Shown here: positions 33,265-42,799 of the stretch, piece by piece
How the letters are laid out: each line of letters opens with the position of its first letter
How positions within the stretch are numbered: the first letter of the stretch is position 1
DNA from: Oerskovia merdavium
GTDB taxonomy: Bacteria; Actinomycetota; Actinomycetes; Actinomycetales; Cellulomonadaceae
Length of the DNA stretch: 64,000 nucleotides
NCBI RefSeq assembly: GCF_014836755.1
Contig: NZ_JACSQF010000008.1
Span: 65,532 to 129,531, forward strand
Direction: 5' to 3'
Made by a program: the position numbers and the translations under genes
Notes under the pieces: model-generated
Database searches by the model: none
Seen by the model: only the letters and a program-made list of their open reading frames with translations
Told to the model about the DNA's origin: nothing

Positions 33265-34641
33265 TCAGCCCAGCCGGGACAGGAACAGCGCCTCGCCCAC
33301 CGCGAGCTGCTCGATCTCGCTCGGCGCGACCGACTCGTTGGGCGCGTGGATGAGGCACGCGGGCTCCTCGACACCGAGCAGGACGATCTGCGCGTCCGGG
33401 TACTCGGACGCGAGCACGTTGCACAGCGGGATGGACCCGCCCTGGCCTGCCGTGACGGTCTCCTTGCCGAACGCGTCGGCCAGCGCACGCGAGAGCGTGT
33501 CGAAGACGTGCCCGTCGGTCCGTGCCTGGAACGGCTGCCCGACGGCGTCGCGCGTCGTCGTGACCTTGACGCCCCAGGGCGCATGGTTCTCCAGGTGGGC
33601 CACGAGCTTGTCCTGGAGGTCCTGTGCGTCCGCCCCCGGTGGGACCCGCAGGTTGAGCCGGGCCGCGGCCCGGGGCTGGATCGCTGCGGCCGAGCCGACG
33701 ACGTTCGGCGCGTCGATGCCCAGGATCGTGACCGCGGGGCGCGACCACAGCTGGTCGGAGACACGTCCCGACCCCAGGAGCCGGGTGCCCTCGATCATGC
33801 CCGCGTCGCTCCGGAACTGGTCCGGGTCGTAGTCGACCCCCGGCCACGTCGCGTCGGCGATCTCCGGCGGGATGCCGTCGATCGTCGTGTTCCCCGCGTC
33901 GTCGCGCAACGAGGACAGGATGTGGACGAGGGCCGCGAGCGCGTCGGGCGCCGCTCCCCCGAACATGCCCGAGTGGATCTCCCCCTCGAGCGCCTCGACG
34001 GTCACGACGACGTTGGTCGCACCGCGCAGCGACACCGTGAGCGTGGGGAGTCCGAGGGTCGCGTTGCCCGTGTCGGCGATGAGGATCGCGTCGGCGGCCA
34101 ACTCCCCCGGGTGAGCCTCGACGTACTGGTCCAGCCCGCCGGTGCCCTGCTCCTCGGAGCCCTCGATCACGATCCGGATGCCGACCGGGAAGTCGTCGCC
34201 ACCGAGCGCCCGGAGAGCGCGCAGCGCCGTGAGGTGCGTGACGATGTTGCCCTTGCAGTCGGCCGACCCGCGGCCGTACAGGCGCCCGTCGCGCTCGGTG
34301 AGCTCGAACGGTGGCGTGAGCCACGCGGCGTCGTCGAGCGGTGGTTGCACGTCGTAGTGCGAGTAGAGGAGCACCGTGGGGGCTCCGGGTGGGCCGGGGC
34401 GGTAGCCCAGGACCACGTTCGAGCCGTCGGGAGTCTCGACCAGGCGGGCGTCGTCGATCCCCTCCGCACGGAAGGCGTCCGCGACCCAGTGCGCGGCGCG
34501 CTCGCAGTCCTCGCGCGGGAAGAGCCGTTCGTCGGCGACCGACGGGATCGCGACGAGCGTCCGCAGGTCGTCGAGCGCTCGAGGCAGCAACGAGGCCACC
34601 TGTGCCTTGACGGGAGCGAGGTCTAGCGGTGTGCTGCTCAC
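33265..34641 (-). CDS. M20-family dipeptidase/metallopeptidase
   Basis: This 458-residue enzyme resembles ArgE/DapE/CNDP dipeptidases. The metal site is visible: YSHYDVQPP (His, Asp), GRGSADCKGN (bridging Asp), IEGSEEQGTGG (catalytic Glu pair), IADTGN (Asp) and a C-terminal CLIHAPNESV (His). The dimerisation/lid domain between about 190 and 300 is present with EGEIHSGMFGG. It should hydrolyse dipeptides or N-acylated amino acids in the cytoplasm. GTG 34641 is preceded by GGAGGAATC and overlaps the stop of the upstream membrane protein (GTGA). Confidence 0.88.
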   Translation of the reverse strand: MSSTPLDLAPVKAQVASLLPRALDDLRTLVAIPSVADERLFPREDCERAAHWVADAFRAEGIDDARLVETPDGSNVVLGYRPGPPGAPTVLLYSHYDVQPPLDDAAWLTPPFELTERDGRLYGRGSADCKGNIVTHLTALRALRALGGDDFPVGIRIVIEGSEEQGTGGLDQYVEAHPGELAADAILIADTGNATLGLPTLTVSLRGATNVVVTVEALEGEIHSGMFGGAAPDALAALVHILSSLRDDAGNTTIDGIPPEIADATWPGVDYDPDQFRSDAGMIEGTRLLGSGRVSDQLWSRPAVTILGIDAPNVVGSAAAIQPRAAARLNLRVPPGADAQDLQDKLVAHLENHAPWGVKVTTTRDAVGQPFQARTDGHVFDTLSRALADAFGKETVTAGQGGSIPLCNVLASEYPDAQIVLLGVEEPACLIHAPNESVAPSEIEQLAVGEALFLSRLG

Positions 34642-35138
34642 GATTCCTCCGGGGTGGTCGTGTTCTCGTCGAGGTTGAGGGAGTCGACATAGGCGTCGAA
34701 GTCGTCGAGCTGCTGGGGGCAGTAGACCGCGATCACGAAACGGGCCCCCTGGCGGCGGCGCTCGTCGACGAGCGACGGCCTGCTGCCAGGACCCGTGGCC
34801 CCGTTCGTGGACCCGAGGTTCGCGGTCGCCTTCACCAGGGCTGCCGGGTCGGTGCAGAAGCCGCCGCCGTCGGCGCCCAGCACCGCGACGATCTGGTCCT
34901 CGTCGAAGGCCGTGATCCCGATCTCCTCGAACTTGGCGTGCAGCTCGGCTGCGCGCTGCTCGGCGAGCTCGCGGTCCTGCGCTGCGTGGTAGTTGTTGTA
35001 CAGCACCGCCATGAGGACTCCCACGGCGACGGCCAGGATCGCGGCCGCGGTGTAGACGATCCACCGCCGGTTGCCCTCCGGCTCGTCCTCGTGCTGCGGC
35101 AGCCCGTCGGGGCCGTTCGTCGTCGACGTCGTGGTCAT
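34638..35138 (-). CDS. single-TM membrane-anchored protein of unknown function
   Basis: This 166-residue protein has a hydrophilic N-terminus, one membrane helix (about 25-47, WIVYTAAAILAVAVGVLMAVLY) and an exported C-terminal domain with FEEIGITAFDEDQIVAVLG, two Cys (GFCTDPAAL and VYCPQQL) that could form a disulfide. I recognise no family. It sits between an amino-acid permease and the M20 peptidase and overlaps the latter, so a role linked to peptide or amino-acid use is conceivable but unproven. GGAGG precedes the ATG by 6 nt. Confidence 0.7.
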   Translation of the reverse strand: MTTTSTTNGPDGLPQHEDEPEGNRRWIVYTAAAILAVAVGVLMAVLYNNYHAAQDRELAEQRAAELHAKFEEIGITAFDEDQIVAVLGADGGGFCTDPAALVKATANLGSTNGATGPGSRPSLVDERRRQGARFVIAVYCPQQLDDFDAYVDSLNLDENTTTPEES

Positions 35139-35139
35139 G

Positions 35140-36693
35140 TCACGCCTCCTCCGTTCCGCCCGCGGGGGCATCGACGAGCGGCTCCTCCGGTCCTCCGACG
35201 TTGGCCGGGTTCTTCCAGTGCGGCTTGCGCAGGAGGTAGAAGAGCGCAGGCACCAGGATCCCGACGACGCCCAGGCCACCGCCCACGATCAGCAGGTAGA
35301 CCCCTGCGCTGCCGCTCGAGAACTGTGCGGGCGGCACGAAGCCGATGATCATGGCCGCGACCGACGCGAGGAACCCGACCGTGCACAGCAGCGTGAGCGC
35401 CGGAGCGCGATACCCGCGCGGGTGGTCGGGCTTGTTGCGCCGCAGCCGGACCGCCGCCACGAAGAGCAGGAGGTACATGATCAGGTACACCTGCGTCGTG
35501 ATGACCGACAGGATCCAGTAGGAGCTCGACACGTCGGGGATGAACGCGTAGAGCAGGGCGATCACCGTGGTCACGAGGCCCTGGGACACCAGGATGTTCT
35601 GCTGGACGCCGTGCTTGTTGAGCTTCTGCAGGAAGGGCGGCAGGTAGCCCTCCTCGCGCGCCACGGTCAGCAGGCCCTTGGACGGACCGGCGAGCCAGGT
35701 CAGCATGCCGCCGAGCGAGGCCGCGATGAGCATCAGACCCAGGATCGGGGTCAGCCAGCTCACGCCGAAGTTCGCGAAGAACGCGTCGAAGGCCTGCATG
35801 ACGCCGGCCGTGAGGCTGAGCTGGTCGGCCGGGATGACCCAGCTGATCGCGAGCGCCGGGAGGATGAAGATCACCAGCACGAGGCCGATCGCGAGGAACA
35901 TCGAGCGGGGGAACTCCTTGGCCGGCTTGCGCAGGCTCGTCACGTGCACGGCGTTCATCTCCATGCCCGCGTAGGACAGGAAGTTGTTGACGATGAGCAC
36001 GAGCGACGCGATGCCCGTCCACTGCGGCAGCAGGTGGGAGGCGTCCATGGGGGCCGCAGACGTGTTGCCCTGACCGAGGAACACGAGCCCCAGGACGACG
36101 AGCAGCGCGCCGGGCACCAGGGTCCCGATGACGAGCCCGAAGCTCGACAGTCCCGCGACCGCCTTGGTGCCCTGCGACGACACCCAGACCCCGGTCCAGA
36201 ACAGGACCACGATGACGATCGCGACGTACACCCCGTTGCTCGCGAGCGAGGGGTTGATGACGTACGCGAACGTGCTGGCCACGTACCCGAGGAGGCTCGG
36301 GTAGTAGAAGATCGTCATGGCGAACTGGCACCAGATCGCCAGGAAGCCCGCGGGCTTCGAGATGCCGTCCGCGACCCAGCGGTACACGCCCCCCGACCAG
36401 CCGGACGCGAGCTCGGCCGAGACGAGCGACGTCGGGAGCAGGAACACGAGCGCCGGGACGATGTAGAGGAACACCGCGGCCAGCCCGTAGACCGCCATGG
36501 TCGGCGCGGCGCGCAGGCTCGCGACCGACGAGGTGATCATGAACGCGAGCATCAGCCACGTGATGTAGTTCTTGGGGGTCCTGGCGGTGATCGCCGCGCG
36601 CATCTCCTCGCGGGTGGGCGGGGCACCGCGGCTCTCGGACGTGACCGACGAGGGCGCCCCTGAACCGCCCGACTCCGCTGTGGGTGAGGCCAT
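35140..36693 (-). CDS. APC-family amino acid permease (GadC-like)
   Basis: This 517-residue transporter has about twelve helices. The N-terminal helix part YITWLMLAFMITSSVASLRAAPTMAVYGLAAVFLYIVPALVFLLPTSLVSAELAS fits the glutamate:GABA antiporter-like branch of the APC superfamily, and FLSYAGMEMNAVHV, in helix 6, is the substrate region. The termini are long and charged. It could exchange or import an amino acid; the substrate is unknown. ATG 36693 is four bases after GGAGG; the ATG just upstream is too close. It is followed by the membrane-anchored protein and the peptidase, probably one operon. Confidence 0.84.
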   Translation of the reverse strand: MASPTAESGGSGAPSSVTSESRGAPPTREEMRAAITARTPKNYITWLMLAFMITSSVASLRAAPTMAVYGLAAVFLYIVPALVFLLPTSLVSAELASGWSGGVYRWVADGISKPAGFLAIWCQFAMTIFYYPSLLGYVASTFAYVINPSLASNGVYVAIVIVVLFWTGVWVSSQGTKAVAGLSSFGLVIGTLVPGALLVVLGLVFLGQGNTSAAPMDASHLLPQWTGIASLVLIVNNFLSYAGMEMNAVHVTSLRKPAKEFPRSMFLAIGLVLVIFILPALAISWVIPADQLSLTAGVMQAFDAFFANFGVSWLTPILGLMLIAASLGGMLTWLAGPSKGLLTVAREEGYLPPFLQKLNKHGVQQNILVSQGLVTTVIALLYAFIPDVSSSYWILSVITTQVYLIMYLLLFVAAVRLRRNKPDHPRGYRAPALTLLCTVGFLASVAAMIIGFVPPAQFSSGSAGVYLLIVGGGLGVVGILVPALFYLLRKPHWKNPANVGGPEEPLVDAPAGGTEEA

Positions 36694-36938
36694 CATTCCT
36701 CCGTGCCGCCGAGACCCCCCTGGACGGACGGGTCGCCGAGAACCGCTCGAACGTGCCAGACGTTGCGAACATATCGCCCGGCACGGGTTTGCGCTCCCGG
36801 AACGGGCCGGCCTCGGGACCACCCGCGACACGCCGGGACGGTCGGGCGTGTCGCGCTGGTAGCGTCGACAGGGCCGTCTCGCCGGCGCCCCGGCCGCCGG
36901 CCCGCCCGCACCGCCCTCGCCCTCGTCTGGAGCCACGC

Positions 36939-37916
36939 GTGAAGATCCTCGTCCCCGACACCCTCCCCCTCGACCTCACGTCCCGGGGCGTCGGTGACCC
37001 CACGCCGGGCGAGGGCGGCGCGCGGGACGTGCTCGTCGAGTACGACGCCGGGGCTCGCCTCCCGGTCGAGCACCGCGACGCCGAGGTCCTGGTCGCCTGG
37101 GCGAACTCGCCGGAGAACCTCGCGGACGCCGCCGCGCACCTCCCCCGGTTGCGCTGGGTCCAGACCCTCGCTGCGGGTCCCGACGCGATCCTCGCGGCGG
37201 GCTTCGCCCCGGACGTGGTCGTGACCAACGGGCGGTCGCTGCACGACGGCCCCGTGGCCGAGCACACCTTGGCCCTCACGCTCGCGGCGGTCCGGCGCCT
37301 CGACCGGTCGGGCACCGCGCAGCGCGAGCACCGGTGGGACTCGGCGCTGGGGCGCGAGCAGGCAGACCCCGCGACCAGCGGGCGCTTCACGCTGCACGGT
37401 GCGCACGTCACGATCTGGGGCTTCGGCTCGATCGCGGCCACGCTGGCACCGCTCTACGCAGCGCTCGGGGCCCGGGTCACGGGAGTCGCGAGCACCAGGG
37501 GCGAGCGGTTCGGCTTCCCGGTCGTGACCGACGCAGACCTGCCACGGGTCCTGGCGACGACCGACGTCCTGGTCTCTCTGCTGCCCGCGGTCCCGGCGAC
37601 GCGCCACGCGTTCGACGCCACCCGCATCGCCCAGCTCCCGGACCACGCGTGGTTCGTCAACGCAGGCCGGGGAGCCACGGTCGACGAGGTCGCCCTGGTC
37701 GCCGCGCTGCGCGAGGGCCGCCTGGGCGGCGCCGCGCTGGACGTGACGGAGACCGAGCCGCTCCCGGAGGACTCACCCCTGTGGGACGCCCCGCGCACGA
37801 TCATCACGCCCCACGTCGCGGGGGGCCGGCCGCAGGGCGCGTCGACCCTGGTCCTGGAGAACCTGGAGAACCTGCGCGCGGGCCGCCCGCTGCGCAACGT
37901 GGTCCCGCGGGGCTGA
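36939..37916 (+). CDS. D-2-hydroxyacid dehydrogenase family protein
   Basis: This 325-residue NAD(P)-dependent enzyme begins MKILVPDTLPL and has the nucleotide-binding motif VTIWGFGSIAATLAPLYAALGARVTGVAS, preceded by VAEHTLALTLAAVRRL, and the catalytic region VNAGRGATVDEVALVAAL with HVAGG at the end. These are phosphoglycerate dehydrogenase/lactate dehydrogenase-family hallmarks (Arg, Glu and His). Substrate is not determined. GTG 36939 follows GGAG at a suitable distance. It converges with mutM. Confidence 0.85.
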   Translation: MKILVPDTLPLDLTSRGVGDPTPGEGGARDVLVEYDAGARLPVEHRDAEVLVAWANSPENLADAAAHLPRLRWVQTLAAGPDAILAAGFAPDVVVTNGRSLHDGPVAEHTLALTLAAVRRLDRSGTAQREHRWDSALGREQADPATSGRFTLHGAHVTIWGFGSIAATLAPLYAALGARVTGVASTRGERFGFPVVTDADLPRVLATTDVLVSLLPAVPATRHAFDATRIAQLPDHAWFVNAGRGATVDEVALVAALREGRLGGAALDVTETEPLPEDSPLWDAPRTIITPHVAGGRPQGASTLVLENLENLRAGRPLRNVVPRG

Positions 37917-37945
37917 GCACCCGGCGGGCCCCGGTCGCGAGAGGG

Positions 37946-38932
37946 CTACCAGCGCGCGTTGCGCGGCACCTTCTGGCACACGGGGCACGTGTACGACGAC
38001 CGGTTCATGAACTCGTCACGCCGCACGAGCGCTCCGCAGCGCGTGCACGCCTCGCCCTCGCGCCCGTACACCGCGAGCGAGCGCGAGAAGTAGCCGGACT
38101 GGCCGTTGACGTTGACGTAGAGCTCGTCGAAGCTGGTCCCGCCCTGGGCGAGGGCTTCTCGCATGACCTCCTCGGCGGCGTCGAGCACGCGGTGCGCCTC
38201 GGCCAGGCGCAGGGTGTCGGTGGGGCGCGCGTAGTGGAGCCCGGCGCGCCACAGGGCCTCGTCGGCGTAGATGTTGCCGACCCCGGAGACCAGCCGCTGG
38301 TCGAGCAGCGCACGCTTGATCCCGGTCCGACGACGGCGCACCGCCCGCGCGAGCTCGTCGCGCCGCAGCGCGGGGTCGAGCAGGTCGCGCGCGATGTGCG
38401 CGGCGGGCTCGGGGATCTCCGCGAGGGGCGACCCCCAGCCGCCCGGCGCGCCGTCGGGGGTCGGTGCGAGATCCGTCACGGACAGGTGCCCGAACGTGCG
38501 CTGGTCCACGAAGTCGAGGGTGCGCGGCGCGTCGTCCTCGCCGGCGAGCCCGGACAGCTCGAGCCGGACCCGCAGGTGCGGCACCTTCTCGACCGCGGCG
38601 CTCCCCGAGCGGACCAGGAGCTGGCCGCTCATGCCCAGGTGCGCCATGAGCGCGGTGACGTGCCCGCCCGCGGGCGCGGCGCCGTCGGGCACGTCGCCCG
38701 GCGGGGCGTCCTGCGTGCCCGACGTGTCCTCCAGGAGGAGCCACAGGTACTTGCCGCGGCGCACCGCGGCGCCCACGCGCTGCCCCACGAGCTGGCCCCG
38801 GAAGCTGTCCGGGCCGCCCTCGTGACGGCGGACCGAGTAGTCGCGCAGGACCTCGACGCCCGTGACCGTGCGTCCGGTGACGTGGCGGGCGAGGCCGTCA
38901 CGGACGGTCTCGACCTCGGGGAGCTCAGGCAA
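37946..38932 (-). CDS. mutM: formamidopyrimidine-DNA glycosylase
   Basis: This 328-residue base-excision-repair enzyme removes 8-oxoguanine and Fapy lesions. It starts PELPEVE, with Pro-1 as catalytic nucleophile and Glu-2, has [13 protein letters not shown] and the helix-two-turn-helix [18 protein letters not shown], and ends with the zinc finger [25 protein letters not shown]. An insert of about 30 residues around [19 protein letters not shown] makes it longer than the usual 270-290. The ATG overlaps the end of rnc by 8 bp, so they are co-transcribed. Confidence 0.95.
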   Translation of the reverse strand: MPELPEVETVRDGLARHVTGRTVTGVEVLRDYSVRRHEGGPDSFRGQLVGQRVGAAVRRGKYLWLLLEDTSGTQDAPPGDVPDGAAPAGGHVTALMAHLGMSGQLLVRSGSAAVEKVPHLRVRLELSGLAGEDDAPRTLDFVDQRTFGHLSVTDLAPTPDGAPGGWGSPLAEIPEPAAHIARDLLDPALRRDELARAVRRRRTGIKRALLDQRLVSGVGNIYADEALWRAGLHYARPTDTLRLAEAHRVLDAAEEVMREALAQGGTSFDELYVNVNGQSGYFSRSLAVYGREGEACTRCGALVRRDEFMNRSSYTCPVCQKVPRNARW

Positions 38933-39695
38933 CGGTGCCCGGCTCGTCGAGGTGCTCGTCCTTGACCGTCAGAGCGTCCGTACCCGCAGCCGAGGCGGGC
39001 AGCGGCAGCTTCTGGATGGCGAGGTACGCCATCTCGGCGGCCTCCTGCTCGGCGTACTTCTTGGCCGAGCCGTGGCCCGTGCCGTAGACGACGCCGTCGA
39101 GCGAGACCTCCGACGTGAAGGTGCGCGCGTGGTCGGGGCCGTCGCCCGTGCTCGCGTAGACCGGAGCGCCCAGGTTGCGGGCCGCGGCGGACTCCTGGAG
39201 AGAGGTCTTCCAGTCGAGTCCTGCGCCCAGGTCCGCGGCGACGGCGAGCGTCGGGTCCACGAGCCGGTGCACCAGGTCGCGAGCGATCTCGAGGCCGTGG
39301 CTCAGGTAGGTCGCACCGATCAGCGCCTCGACGGTGTCCGACAGGATCGAGTCCTTGTCGTTGCCGCGCGTCCGGACCTCGCCCTTGCCGAGCAGGATGT
39401 ACCCGCCGAGGCCCAGGTCGCGCGCGATCGCGGCGAGCGACTTCTGCGAGACGGTGGCGGCGCGCATCTTGGCGAGCTCGCCCTCCGGCAGGTCCGGGTG
39501 GCGGCGGTACAGCGCCTCGGTCACGACGAGCCCCAGGACGGTGTCCCCGAGGAACTCGAGGCGCTCGTTGGTGGGGATGCCGCCGTGCTCGTGGGCGAAC
39601 GAACGGTGCGTCAGTGCAAGCACGAGAAGCTCGGGATCCAGGTGGATCCCGAGCCTCTCGAGAAGACCGGCGGCCGCGGGGGCTTCCGGCGTCAC
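38925..39695 (-). CDS. rnc: ribonuclease III
   Basis: This 256-residue double-strand RNA endonuclease processes rRNA precursors. The signature [21 protein letters not shown] (acidic active-site residues) is near residue 40, [22 protein letters not shown] and [15 protein letters not shown] follow, and the double-stranded-RNA-binding domain covers about 165-240 ([23 protein letters not shown]). GTG 39695 lies 5 bp after the rpmF stop. The C-terminal 25 residues are a tail. Confidence 0.95.
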   Translation of the reverse strand: MTPEAPAAAGLLERLGIHLDPELLVLALTHRSFAHEHGGIPTNERLEFLGDTVLGLVVTEALYRRHPDLPEGELAKMRAATVSQKSLAAIARDLGLGGYILLGKGEVRTRGNDKDSILSDTVEALIGATYLSHGLEIARDLVHRLVDPTLAVAADLGAGLDWKTSLQESAAARNLGAPVYASTGDGPDHARTFTSEVSLDGVVYGTGHGSAKKYAEQEAAEMAYLAIQKLPLPASAAGTDALTVKDEHLDEPGTVA

Positions 39696-39700
39696 GCTAT

Positions 39701-39895
39701 TCAGCCTGCGTGCTCGGTGCGCAGCGCCTCGACGTACTGACGGCCCTTGTAGGTGCCGCAGGTCGGGCACGCAGCGTGCGACAGCTTGTCGCCCTTGCAC
39801 TGCGGGCAGGTCGTGAGGTTCGCGGCGGTGGTCTTCCACTGCGAACGACGCGCACGGGTGTTGCTGCGCGACATCTTGCGCTTCGGAACAGCCAC
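39701..39895 (-). CDS. rpmF: ribosomal protein bL32
   Basis: This 64-residue large-subunit protein starts [19 protein letters not shown] and has four cysteines (CPQC and CPTC) of a zinc-binding C+ paralogue. GTG 39895 begins 2 bp after the stop of the DUF177 gene. The order DUF177-rpmF is conserved widely in bacteria. Confidence 0.97.
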   Translation of the reverse strand: MAVPKRKMSRSNTRARRSQWKTTAANLTTCPQCKGDKLSHAACPTCGTYKGRQYVEALRTEHAG

Positions 39896-39897
39896 GG

Positions 39898-40485
39898 CTA
39901 GCTCTCTTTCGTCTCGTCGGACACGCTCGGATCCTCGAGCATGCTCTGTAGTGCCGACCACCGGGGATCGACAATGTCGTGCGAGTGATCAGGATCCTCA
40001 GCCAGACGTGCTCCGCACTCGGAGCACAGGCCCTGGCAATCGGGCTGACACAACGGTCTGAATGGTAGTGCAGTGACGACGGAATCCCGAAGCGCGGGCT
40101 CGAGATCGATCAGGTCGCCCTCGAGCTCGTACACCTCGTCCTCGTCGTCACCGGACTCTGCCGCGGCCTTCGCACGCTCGGGATACACGAACAGCTCCTG
40201 GATGTCCGCGACGACGTCAGCCGTCACCGGTTCCAAGCACCGCACGCACTCCCCGACCGCCTGGGCCTGGGCAGTCCCTGTCACCAGGACCCCGTCCATC
40301 ACCGACTCGAGCCGGACGTCCAGCTCGAGGTCAGCGCCTTCAGGGATGCCGATCACGACGGTACCGAGGTCTGCCGGAGCCTTGACCGAGCGAGTCACTT
40401 CACGCATCGATCCGGGACGCCGACCGAGCTCGTAGGTGTCGAGCACAAGAGGCGAGCGCGAGTCGAGAGTGATGGGTTCCTCCAC
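39898..40485 (-). CDS. DUF177 (YceD-like) protein
   Basis: This 195-residue protein contains the conserved [10 protein letters not shown] and CQGLC...CG pattern ([18 protein letters not shown]), the hallmark of the DUF177/YceD family that precedes rpmF. The family is linked to ribosome biogenesis (23S rRNA or L32 accumulation), but its biochemical role is incomplete. The GTG start is ten bases after a run GAGAACCC, so no strong Shine-Dalgarno is seen. Promoter candidates lie at 40623-40652. Confidence 0.93.
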   Translation of the reverse strand: MEEPITLDSRSPLVLDTYELGRRPGSMREVTRSVKAPADLGTVVIGIPEGADLELDVRLESVMDGVLVTGTAQAQAVGECVRCLEPVTADVVADIQELFVYPERAKAAAESGDDEDEVYELEGDLIDLEPALRDSVVTALPFRPLCQPDCQGLCSECGARLAEDPDHSHDIVDPRWSALQSMLEDPSVSDETKES

Positions 40486-40622
40486 GGGTTCTCAGCGACC
40501 CGAGCGGGCCACCAGGTGTTCAAGGTCACAACGCGCACGTCAGTCCCGCAAGAACCAGGGGGATCTCAGGGAGATGAACGTGCACCTCGGCCCCAGCCGA
40601 TGACAGGCAGGACCAACGGACC

Positions 40623-40652
40623 ATCTTACGGCATGACAGAACCGCCGTCGAA
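40623..40652 (-). promoter_or_regulatory. promoter of the DUF177-rpmF-rnc-mutM operon
   Basis: On the minus strand TTCGAC and TAAGAT are 18 bp apart, about 140 bp before the DUF177 start. The hexamers fit an actinobacterial housekeeping promoter. Confidence 0.55.
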
Positions 40653-40734
40653 CCTCACGAACTGACCCGGATCGGACAGGTGTTCCGGACCCCGCGCGCG
40701 GGGCACGCGGCCCGCGCCGCCGACGGGCCAGCTC

Positions 40735-41262
40735 CTACTCCCCCGAGCCGTCGCCGCCCTGGAGCTCGCCCATGCGCTGGGCGAGCTTGGCCCGCCCGGC
40801 GTGCACCTGCGCCATGATCTTGCCCAGGTCCACCTCGAACTCGGCGAGACGGCGGTCGCAGTAGTCGTCGGCGTCGACCCGCAGCTCCGCGGCGGTCCGC
40901 TCGGCGTCCTCGACGATCGCGTGGGCCCGCGACTCGGCCTGCACCACGACCTGCTCCTTCTGGACCAGCTCGATCGCGCGGGCGCGCGCCGTCGTGAGGA
41001 TGTCCTCGGCCTGCTTGGTGGCCTCCGCGAGCACCGCGTTGGCCTCCGCGAGCACCTCGTCGGCGTGCGCGAGCTGCTCGGGCAGCGCGTGGCGCATCTC
41101 GTCGACGAGGGCCAGGGCGTCGGCCTTGTGGACCAGGACCGACGACGACATGGGCATGGCCCGAGCCGTCTCGACCAGGTGGGCCAGGTCGTCGAGGATC
41201 ACGTGGAGCCCGGCCTCGGTCTGCGCCTCGTCCTCGGTCTGGGCGAGCGGGTGGTCGTTCAT
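40735..41262 (-). CDS. SepIVA/DivIVA-like coiled-coil protein
   Basis: This 175-residue protein is mostly alpha-helical, with heptad-like segments MPMSSSVLVHKADALALVDEMRHALPEQ and a long stretch rich in Ala, Glu and Arg (ILTTARARAIELVQKEQVVVQAESRAHAIVEDAERTA) consistent with coiled coil. It matches the mycobacterial SepIVA-type (DivIVA-like) proteins encoded near rnc/coaD, which act in septation and envelope growth. Role here is inferred. AAGGA precedes the ATG; the ATG overlaps the coaD stop (ATGA). Confidence 0.72.
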   Translation of the reverse strand: MNDHPLAQTEDEAQTEAGLHVILDDLAHLVETARAMPMSSSVLVHKADALALVDEMRHALPEQLAHADEVLAEANAVLAEATKQAEDILTTARARAIELVQKEQVVVQAESRAHAIVEDAERTAAELRVDADDYCDRRLAEFEVDLGKIMAQVHAGRAKLAQRMGELQGGDGSGE

Positions 41263-41825
41263 CGGCCTGTTCCTTCCGTGGTGGGGGTCGCCTGCCGCGC
41301 CTGCCGCGACTGCTCGGTCGCGGGCGTCGAGCCGGCCGCGCGGTCCGCGAGCGCCCGGCGCACGAGGTCGCCCACGCCCGCCGGGACGAGGTCGTCGACG
41401 GGGCCGCCGAAGCGGGCCACGTCCTTGACGAGCGAGGACGCGACGTGGGCGAGGGCGGGGTCGCCCGGGACGAACACGGTCTCGACGCCCACGAGGTGAC
41501 GGTTCATGAGGGCCATGGGCAGCTCGGCGTCGAAGTCCGCGCCTCCGCGCAGGCCCTTGACGACGGCCACGGCTCCGACCTCGCGGCAGAAGTCCACGAG
41601 GAGACCGGGGACGATCGCGACGCGCACGTCCTCGAGACCCGGGCTCGCGTCGAGCGCGGCGCGGGCGATCTCGACGCGCTGCTCGGCGCTCAGGAGCGCG
41701 GACTTGGACGAGTTGCGGGCGACCCCCAGGACGACATCGTCGAACAAGGACCGCGCTCGGCGGACGATGTCGAGGTGGCCGAGGGTGAGGGGGTCGAACG
41801 ACCCCGGGCAGACGGCGATGGTCAC
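41259..41825 (-). CDS. coaD: phosphopantetheine adenylyltransferase
   Basis: This 188-residue enzyme makes dephospho-CoA from 4'-phosphopantetheine and ATP. Signature motifs are AVCPGSFDPLTLGHLDIVRRA (T/HxGH nucleotidyltransferase), VKGLRGGADFDAELPMALMNR, and SSLVKDVARFGG, which stands where other members have SSTxVR. The last 35 residues form a low-complexity extension. GTG 41825 is chosen because TACCGT (41832-41837, minus strand) is 6 nt upstream, consistent with a leaderless mRNA. Confidence 0.94.
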   Translation of the reverse strand: MTIAVCPGSFDPLTLGHLDIVRRARSLFDDVVLGVARNSSKSALLSAEQRVEIARAALDASPGLEDVRVAIVPGLLVDFCREVGAVAVVKGLRGGADFDAELPMALMNRHLVGVETVFVPGDPALAHVASSLVKDVARFGGPVDDLVPAGVGDLVRRALADRAAGSTPATEQSRQARQATPTTEGTGR

Positions 41826-41928
41826 CTCGCCACGGTAGTACACGGGCCCCGGGAATCCGGGCAGGCCGGGGCCCGCCGCGGGCCGCGCCAGGCCGCGCGC
41901 GGAGCCCGGGCGCGGCAGGATGGGTGCC

Positions 41929-42774
41929 ATGTCTCCCCAGTCCGGTCCCGTCGTCGTCCCCCTCCGCTCGGTCGAGCAGCTCACGCAGCTCTACCGGGAC
42001 GTGCTGAGCCCGTCGTTCCCTCCGGCGGAGCTGGTCTCGCTCTCGTCGTTCCTCGCGGACCACGCGGCAGGGCACCTGGAGTCGTTGGGGGTCGTCGAGG
42101 TGCCCGACGGCGCCGCTCCCCCGAGCGGACCGGGTGCGGCCGGGCCGGGGCCCGGTGGGGCGGGCACGGCGGACAGCGGGCCGGACGAGGCACCTGCCGG
42201 GCGTGTGGTGGCCGGCGTCGTCGGCTCGTGGTCGGCCGAGGCGCGGGTCCTGCTCGTGCAGTACCTGGCGATCGCGCCGGGGCGGCGCGGGGGCGGGATC
42301 GGCGCGGCCCTGCTCGGGGCGGCCGTGGCCGCGTGGCTGACGAACCTGCGCCCGGCCATGGTGCTGGGCGAGGTCGAGCACCCGGGCTTCCACGCGGCGA
42401 GCGAGGCGCACGGCGACCCCGAGGCGCGGCTGCGGTTCTACGCGCGCCACGGCGGACGGGTCCTGGCGGTGCCGTACTTCCAGCCCGGCAACGCTCCCGG
42501 CGCCGAGCGTGTGCCCGCGCTGCTGCTCATGACGCTCGCGACCGAGGACCCCACGGCGACGAGCGTGCCCGCGGCCCCGCTGCGCACGTTCCTGCGCGAG
42601 TACTTCGTGGACAGCGAGGGCAGCCTCGCGGACGACGAGCCCACGCGCGCGCTGCTGGCCTCGGTCGCAGGAGAGCGCGTCGAGCTGGTCGCGGCCGACG
42701 AGCTCGACCGCGTCCCGGTGGGGCTGCTCGACGAGGCGTCGCTGCGCGCGCCCGCTGCCCCCTCCGGTCTGTAG
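41929..42774 (+). CDS. GNAT-fold acetyltransferase-like protein, unknown substrate
   Basis: This 281-residue protein has a GNAT core: VLLVQYLAIAPGRRGGGIGAALLGAAV includes the R/Q-x-x-G-x-G/A acetyl-CoA signature, followed by VLGEVEHPGFH...ARLRFYARHGGRVLAVPYF, a typical last strand-helix-strand part. A Pro/Gly/Ala-rich insert interrupts the N-terminal half (about 65-95). The 281-residue length exceeds a plain GNAT, and the C-terminal 70 residues are unrecognised. Start is uncertain between 41920 and 41929. It lies opposite in strand between rsmD and coaD, which are usually adjacent. Confidence 0.65.
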   Translation: MSPQSGPVVVPLRSVEQLTQLYRDVLSPSFPPAELVSLSSFLADHAAGHLESLGVVEVPDGAAPPSGPGAAGPGPGGAGTADSGPDEAPAGRVVAGVVGSWSAEARVLLVQYLAIAPGRRGGGIGAALLGAAVAAWLTNLRPAMVLGEVEHPGFHAASEAHGDPEARLRFYARHGGRVLAVPYFQPGNAPGAERVPALLLMTLATEDPTATSVPAAPLRTFLREYFVDSEGSLADDEPTRALLASVAGERVELVAADELDRVPVGLLDEASLRAPAAPSGL

Positions 42775-42799
42775 GTCGCTCAGGACCTGGGCAGGCCCC

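Noticed and set aside
34638..35138. Calling the single-TM protein part of the permease as an accessory subunit
   Set aside because: It is probably co-transcribed but has no similarity to known transporter subunits; neighbour position alone does not support it.
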